Origin: Burkholderia cenocepacia
GTDB taxonomy: Bacteria; Pseudomonadota; Gammaproteobacteria; Burkholderiales; Burkholderiaceae
DNA length: 64,000 nt
Assembly: GCF_014211915.1 (NCBI RefSeq)
Contig: NZ_CP060039.1
Location: forward strand, 1,178,001-1,242,000
Reading direction: 5' to 3'
The translations under genes were made by a program, and so were the position numbers. The notes under the pieces were generated by a model, which saw nothing but the letters and a program-made list of their open reading frames with translations, searched no databases and was not told the origin of the DNA. Shown piece by piece: positions 60,030 to 64,000 of this stretch. Position 1 is the stretch's first letter. The number at the start of each line of letters is the position of its first letter.

Positions 60030-61256
60030 CTAGCCGTACAGCAAATGCTCGACGAGCTGGACCCAGTGGGCGACCGGCACCTGCGTGCCGCTCTGCAGGT
60101 GCGCGATGCAGCCGATGTTGCCGGACACGATCATCTGCGGCTCGAGCGCCTGCAGCTTCAGCAGCTTCTGCTTGCGCAACCGGTACGACAGCGACGGCTG
60201 CGTCAGCGAGTAGGTGCCGGCCGAGCCGCAGCACAGGTGGCTGTCGGCCGGCAGCCGCACGTCGATGCCGAGCGTCTCCAGCAGGCGCTCGACCTTGCCG
60301 CGCGACTGCTGGCCGTGCTGCAGCGTGCACGGCGGGTGATAGGCGACCGTATGGATCGCGCGGCGCCGCGCGATCGTCGCGAGTTCGGCCTCGAACGCGA
60401 GCAGCACGTCGGAGACGTCGCGCGTCAGCGACACGATGCGCTGCGCCTTCTCCGCGTAGGCCGGATCGTCGCGCAGCAGGTGCGCGTATTCGAGCACCGT
60501 CGCGCCGCAGCCCGACGCGTTCATCACGATCGCCTCGACGCCCTGTTCGACGTGGGGCCACCACGCGTCGATGTTGCGGCGCGCGTCGTCGAGCGCTTCG
60601 TCGTGATAGTTCAGGTGCAGGCGGATCGCGCCGCAGCAGCCCGCGTCGGGCGCGACGACCGTCTCGATGCCGAGCGCGTCGAGCACGCGCGCGGTCGCGA
60701 TGTTGATGTTCGGCAGCATCGACGGCTGCACGCAACCGCCGAGCATCAGCATCTTGCGCGGATGCGTGCGGTGCGGCCATTCGAGCAGCCGGGTGCGCGG
60801 CGGCACCTTGTCGCGCAGCCGCTTCGGCAGCAGCGGCCGCACGTGCTGGCCGAGCCGCATCATCGGCGAGAACAGCGCCGCGTTCGGCACGACGCTCGCG
60901 AGCACGCGGCGCATCAGCCGCTGCTGGGCGGGGCGCTCCACCTGCGCCTCGACGTGCTTGCGCCCGATCTCGACGAGCCGGCCGTACTGGACGCCGGACG
61001 GGCAGGTCGTCTCGCAACTGCGGCACGTGAGGCAGCGGTCGAGATGCTGTTGCGTGCTGCGCGTGACGGGGGCGCCTTCGACCATCTGCTTGATCAGGTA
61101 GATGCGGCCGCGCGGGCCGTCGAGTTCGTCGCCGAGCAGTTGATAGGTCGGGCAGGTCGCGGTGCAGAACCCGCAGTGCACGCACTTGCGCAGGATCGCG
61201 TCGGCCTCGTCGCCGTCGGGCGTATTGCGGATGAAATCGGCGAGATTCGTTTGCAT
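60030..61256 (-). CDS. glcF: Glycolate oxidase iron-sulfur subunit
   Basis: A 408-residue electron-transfer subunit of glycolate oxidase. Two [4Fe-4S] ferredoxin motifs are at the N terminus (CVHCGFCTATCPTYQLLG and CLTCRSCETTCPSGVQYG). Two cysteine-rich CCG domains follow, with GCCGAIRLH and LCCGSAGTYSLTQPS. The start overlaps nothing; it lies seven bp after glcE. Last gene of glcD-glcE-glcF. Confidence 0.95.
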   Translation of the reverse strand: MQTNLADFIRNTPDGDEADAILRKCVHCGFCTATCPTYQLLGDELDGPRGRIYLIKQMVEGAPVTRSTQQHLDRCLTCRSCETTCPSGVQYGRLVEIGRKHVEAQVERPAQQRLMRRVLASVVPNAALFSPMMRLGQHVRPLLPKRLRDKVPPRTRLLEWPHRTHPRKMLMLGGCVQPSMLPNINIATARVLDALGIETVVAPDAGCCGAIRLHLNYHDEALDDARRNIDAWWPHVEQGVEAIVMNASGCGATVLEYAHLLRDDPAYAEKAQRIVSLTRDVSDVLLAFEAELATIARRRAIHTVAYHPPCTLQHGQQSRGKVERLLETLGIDVRLPADSHLCCGSAGTYSLTQPSLSYRLRKQKLLKLQALEPQMIVSGNIGCIAHLQSGTQVPVAHWVQLVEHLLYG

Positions 61257-61263
61257 CCAGCCC

Positions 61264-62352
61264 TCAGAGCTCAGGGTAAAGCCGGCCGCGATTGAAGATG
61301 CGCGCGGGATCGAACGCGCTCTTCAGCCCGCGGTGGATTTTCATCATCGGCGCGGGCAGCGGCGTGAACACGCCCGCGCTGCGGTCGTAGGTGTCGCCCG
61401 CGCGGAACAGCGTCGCATGGCCGCCGGCCTGTTTCGCGCTCATGCGCACGGTTTGCGCGTCGGCGTCGGTGATCCACCAGCGCTGCGCGCCGCCCCATTC
61501 CATCAACTGGGTGCCGGGCAGGTGCATCGGTTCGGTGATCGACGGTAGCGACAGGCGCCACAGCGCATAGCCGGGCGGGATGCCGTTGAAGAACGGGTCG
61601 GTATGCTCGCGCAGGCCGGACCAGAAGCGTTCGGCCTCGACCGCGTCGACGACTTCGCCGCCGAGCAGCGTCTTCGCGGATTTCACGGCGGCTTCCGCGC
61701 CCGACAGGCGCAGCACGAGCGTGCCGTTGCGCCACGCGCTCGCGCTGACCGGCAGCGGATGGCCGCCCCATTCGTTGAGCTTGCGCACCGCGTCGGTCGC
61801 GGTCATCTCGAACTTCAGCGTGACCTCGGCGACGGGCATCGGCAGCACCTTGATCGACAGGTCGAGCATCAGCCCGAGCGTGCCGAGCGCGCCGGCCATC
61901 AGGCGCGACACGTCGTAGCCGGCGACGTTCTTCACGACCTGCCCGCCGAAGCGCAGCATTTCGCCGCGGCCGTTCATCAGCGTGGTGCCGAGCACGAAAT
62001 CGCGCGGGGCGCCGCAGGTGGCGCGGCGCGGGCCCGCGAGGCCGGCCGCGACGCAGCCGCCGACGGTGGCCGTGCGGCCGAAGTGCGGCGGCTCGAACGG
62101 CAGCATCTGGCCGCACTCGGCGAGGACGGTTTCCAGTTGCGCGAGCGGCGTGCCCGCGCGGACCGTGACGACGAGTTCGGCCGGGTCGTACGACACGATG
62201 CCCTGAAACGCACGCGTGTCGAGTATTTCGCCCTCGAGCGCCTGGCCGTACCAGTCCTTGGTGCCGCCGCCGCGAATCCGCAGCGGCCGGCCGTCGGCAC
62301 TGGCGGCGCGGATGCGCTCGGCCCATCCGGCGACGATGTCGTCCTCTTCCAT
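61264..62352 (-). CDS. glcE: Glycolate oxidase FAD-binding subunit
   Basis: A 362-residue FAD-binding PCMH-fold protein, smaller than GlcD. It has FQGIVSYDPAELVVTVRAGTP, MLPFEPPHFGRTATVGGCVA and VKNVAGYDVSRLMAGALGTLG. The protein opens MEEDDIVAGWAERIRAAS. It is between glcD and glcF; with them it oxidises glycolate to glyoxylate at the membrane. Confidence 0.94.
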   Translation of the reverse strand: MEEDDIVAGWAERIRAASADGRPLRIRGGGTKDWYGQALEGEILDTRAFQGIVSYDPAELVVTVRAGTPLAQLETVLAECGQMLPFEPPHFGRTATVGGCVAAGLAGPRRATCGAPRDFVLGTTLMNGRGEMLRFGGQVVKNVAGYDVSRLMAGALGTLGLMLDLSIKVLPMPVAEVTLKFEMTATDAVRKLNEWGGHPLPVSASAWRNGTLVLRLSGAEAAVKSAKTLLGGEVVDAVEAERFWSGLREHTDPFFNGIPPGYALWRLSLPSITEPMHLPGTQLMEWGGAQRWWITDADAQTVRMSAKQAGGHATLFRAGDTYDRSAGVFTPLPAPMMKIHRGLKSAFDPARIFNRGRLYPEL

Positions 62353-62537
62353 GTCCTGTTGCTTTCTCGTCTCGTTGTTCGGTCGATTGTACCGGGGTGG
62401 CGCGATTCCACATCGCGACTATCCCTAAGCCCCGTATCGGATGCGGCCTGCCGGCGGCGGCGCCCGAACGCGCCGCGAGGGCGCGGCAGACCCCCGCACC
62501 ACGGCCGCCGGTGCGGGGCGCGACCCGCGCGTGCCGC
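62353..62537. other. Intergenic region between glcD and glcE
   Basis: 185 bp between genes of one apparent operon, G+C rich with several short inverted repeats but no clear terminator or gene. A separate promoter for glcEF is possible. Confidence 0.4.
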
Positions 62538-64000
62538 TCAGAAGCGCGGCAGGTCGGGGTGCGGCAACAGCCCGCCGCGCACGTGCTGGCGACCGTATTC
62601 GGCGCAGCGCGCGCGGGTCGGGATGCCCTTGTCCGGATTCAGCAGCCCGGCCGGATCGAATGCGCGCTTGACCGCGAAGAACGCGTCGCGCTCCTGCGGC
62701 GAGAACTGCACGCACATCGAATTGAGTTTTTCGATGCCGACACCGTGCTCGCCGGTCACGCTGCCGCCGAATTCCACGCAGCATTCGAGGATTTCCGCGC
62801 CGAACTGCTCGGCGCGGTGCAGCTCGTCCGGGTCGTTCGCGTTGTACAGGATCAGCGGATGCATGTTGCCGTCGCCCGCATGGAACACGTTGATGCAGCG
62901 CAGCCCGTAGCAGGTTTCGAGCTGCTCGATGCGCGCGAGTAGCGGGCCGATCGCGCGGCGCGGCACGGTGCCGTCCATGCAGTAGTAATCGGCGGAAATG
63001 CGCCCGGCGGCCGGAAACGCGTTCTTGCGGCCGGACCAGAAGCGCAGCCGCTCGTGTTCGTTGCGCGACACCTGGATGCGCGTCGCGCCGTGTTCGCGCA
63101 GCACGGCCGTCATCCGGACGATTTCCTCGGCGACTTCTTCCGGCGTGCCGTCCGATTCGCACAGCAGGATCGCCTTCGCGTCGAGGTCGTAGCCCGCGTG
63201 CGTGAACGCCTCGACCGCTTGCGTGGCGGGCTTGTCCATCATCTCGAGCCCGGCCGGGATGATGCCCGACGCGATGATCGCCGCCACCGCCTCGCCGCCC
63301 TTGACGACGTCGTCGAAGCTCGCCATCACGAGCTGCGCGGTCTGCGGCTTCGGAATCAGCCGTACCGTGACCTCGGTGACGATCGCGAACATCCCTTCGC
63401 TGCCGATCATCACGGCGAGCAGGTCGAGGCCCGGCATGTCGAGCGCGAGCGAGCCGAATTCGACGACCTCGCCGTCGATTGTCACCGCGCGCACGCGCAT
63501 CACGTTGTGCACGGTCAGACCGTATTTCAGGCAGTGGACGCCGCCGGAATTTTCCGCGACGTTGCCGCCGATCGTGCAGGCGATCTGCGACGACGGATCG
63601 GGTGCGTAATACAGGCCGTACGGCGCGGCCGCCTCCGAGATCGCGAGGTTGCGCACGCCGGGCTGCACGGTCGCGGTGCGCGCGTACGGATCGACTTCGA
63701 CGATGCGCGTGAAGCGCGCGAGCGACAGCACGACGCCGAGCGCGATCGGCAGCGCGCCGCCCGACAGGCTCGTGCCGGCACCGCGCGGCACGATCGGCAC
63801 TTCCATGCGGCGGCAGATCTGCACGATCCGCTGCACCTGCGACTCCGTTTCGGGCAGCGCGACCGCGAGCGGGAGCCGGCGGTACGCGGACAGGCCGTCG
63901 CATTCGTACGGCGCGGTGTCCTCGTCGCGGTACAGCAGGCAGTGCGTCGGCAGCACGGCCATCAGCGCCTGCACGACTTCGCGCTGACGCTGCGCGCGTG
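62538..64000 (-). CDS. glcD: Glycolate oxidase subunit GlcD, 5' end missing
   Basis: FAD-linked catalytic subunit converting glycolate to glyoxylate. The frame remains open to the right edge, so the start and about ten or so residues are outside the window. The PCMH FAD-binding motifs are VPIVPRGAGTSLSGGALPIA, QIACTIGGNVAENSGGVHCLKYG and LLAVMIGSEGMFAIVTEVT. The C-terminal substrate domain includes INVFHAGDGNMHPLILYN and VTGEHGVGIEKL, with the conserved histidines. First gene of glcD-glcE-glcF. Confidence 0.95.
   Translation of the reverse strand, partial: RAQRQREVVQALMAVLPTHCLLYRDEDTAPYECDGLSAYRRLPLAVALPETESQVQRIVQICRRMEVPIVPRGAGTSLSGGALPIALGVVLSLARFTRIVEVDPYARTATVQPGVRNLAISEAAAPYGLYYAPDPSSQIACTIGGNVAENSGGVHCLKYGLTVHNVMRVRAVTIDGEVVEFGSLALDMPGLDLLAVMIGSEGMFAIVTEVTVRLIPKPQTAQLVMASFDDVVKGGEAVAAIIASGIIPAGLEMMDKPATQAVEAFTHAGYDLDAKAILLCESDGTPEEVAEEIVRMTAVLREHGATRIQVSRNEHERLRFWSGRKNAFPAAGRISADYYCMDGTVPRRAIGPLLARIEQLETCYGLRCINVFHAGDGNMHPLILYNANDPDELHRAEQFGAEILECCVEFGGSVTGEHGVGIEKLNSMCVQFSPQERDAFFAVKRAFDPAGLLNPDKGIPTRARCAEYGRQHVRGGLLPHPDLPRF

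Overview
This window is chromosomal DNA of very high G+C content. It is densely packed with conserved housekeeping genes whose sequences and order point to a betaproteobacterium of the genus Burkholderia, most probably the B. cepacia complex. The clues are ruvC-ruvA-ruvB on one strand, dusB-fis-purH, tgt-yajC-secD-secF, oxyR followed by katG and dps, a split pntAA/pntAB/pntB transhydrogenase, and glcD-glcE-glcF. Genus-level assignment is inference from gene content. I see no prophage, insertion sequence, CRISPR array, rRNA or tRNA, so this is core genome rather than an accessory island.

Layout. 1-5.4 kb: end of pyrC, a DUF3025 gene, RNase P RNA (rnpB), an OsmC-family gene, a strong small-RNA candidate with a Fur-box-like operator, a DUF1090 gene, rplM-rpsI and erpA. 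5.4-11.4 kb: anmK, tyrS-dtd, a histidine phosphatase, an exported ParB/Srx-fold lipoprotein and a DUF2236 oxygenase-like gene. 11.4-24 kb (mostly minus strand): ruvCAB, dusB-fis-purH, ubiH, pepP, a GST, a membrane-anchored glutamate-synthase-like flavoprotein, mnmA and a NudJ-like Nudix hydrolase. 24-31 kb: pntAA-pntAB-pntB, a LysR regulator divergent from a nitrilase, a WYL regulator next to a glyoxalase-fold gene, and the 3' remnant of a lost SRPBCC gene. 31-40.6 kb: a THUMP-domain rRNA methyltransferase, a large 'SpecificRecomb' membrane protein, a four-gene pqi (MCE) cluster with PqiA split in two, and cytochrome b561 with two YceI proteins. 40.6-50 kb: an MFS transporter, an S41 protease, secF-secD-yajC, tgt and queA. 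50-57.4 kb: recG, then an oxidative-stress block of oxyR, katG and dps containing two unlisted small ORFs with good ribosome binding sites. 57.4-64 kb: ubiA, proC, yggS and glcF-glcE-glcD (glcD runs off the end).

How the genes work together. Four themes stand out. (1) Translation and RNA: rnpB, rplM/rpsI, tyrS, dtd, mnmA, tgt, queA, dusB, rRNA methylation. (2) DNA repair: ruvCAB, recG. (3) Envelope: secDF-yajC, pqi/MCE transport, anmK recycling. (4) Iron and redox: erpA, the Fur-box RNA, OsmC, oxyR-katG-dps, cytochrome b561/YceI, transhydrogenase, ubiA/ubiH. The most interesting non-coding object is a 92-nt RNA at about 3121-3212. It has a consensus -10, an overlapping Fur-like palindrome, a C-rich anti-Shine-Dalgarno loop and an intrinsic terminator, which is the design expected of an iron-starvation regulator. 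A Fur-regulated sRNA (BrrF) has been described in B. cenocepacia; I cannot confirm that this locus is that RNA.

Limits. All calls come from reading translations, motifs and spacing. No database search was run. Start codons were chosen by family conservation, overlap and ribosome binding sites, and a few remain uncertain by several codons.
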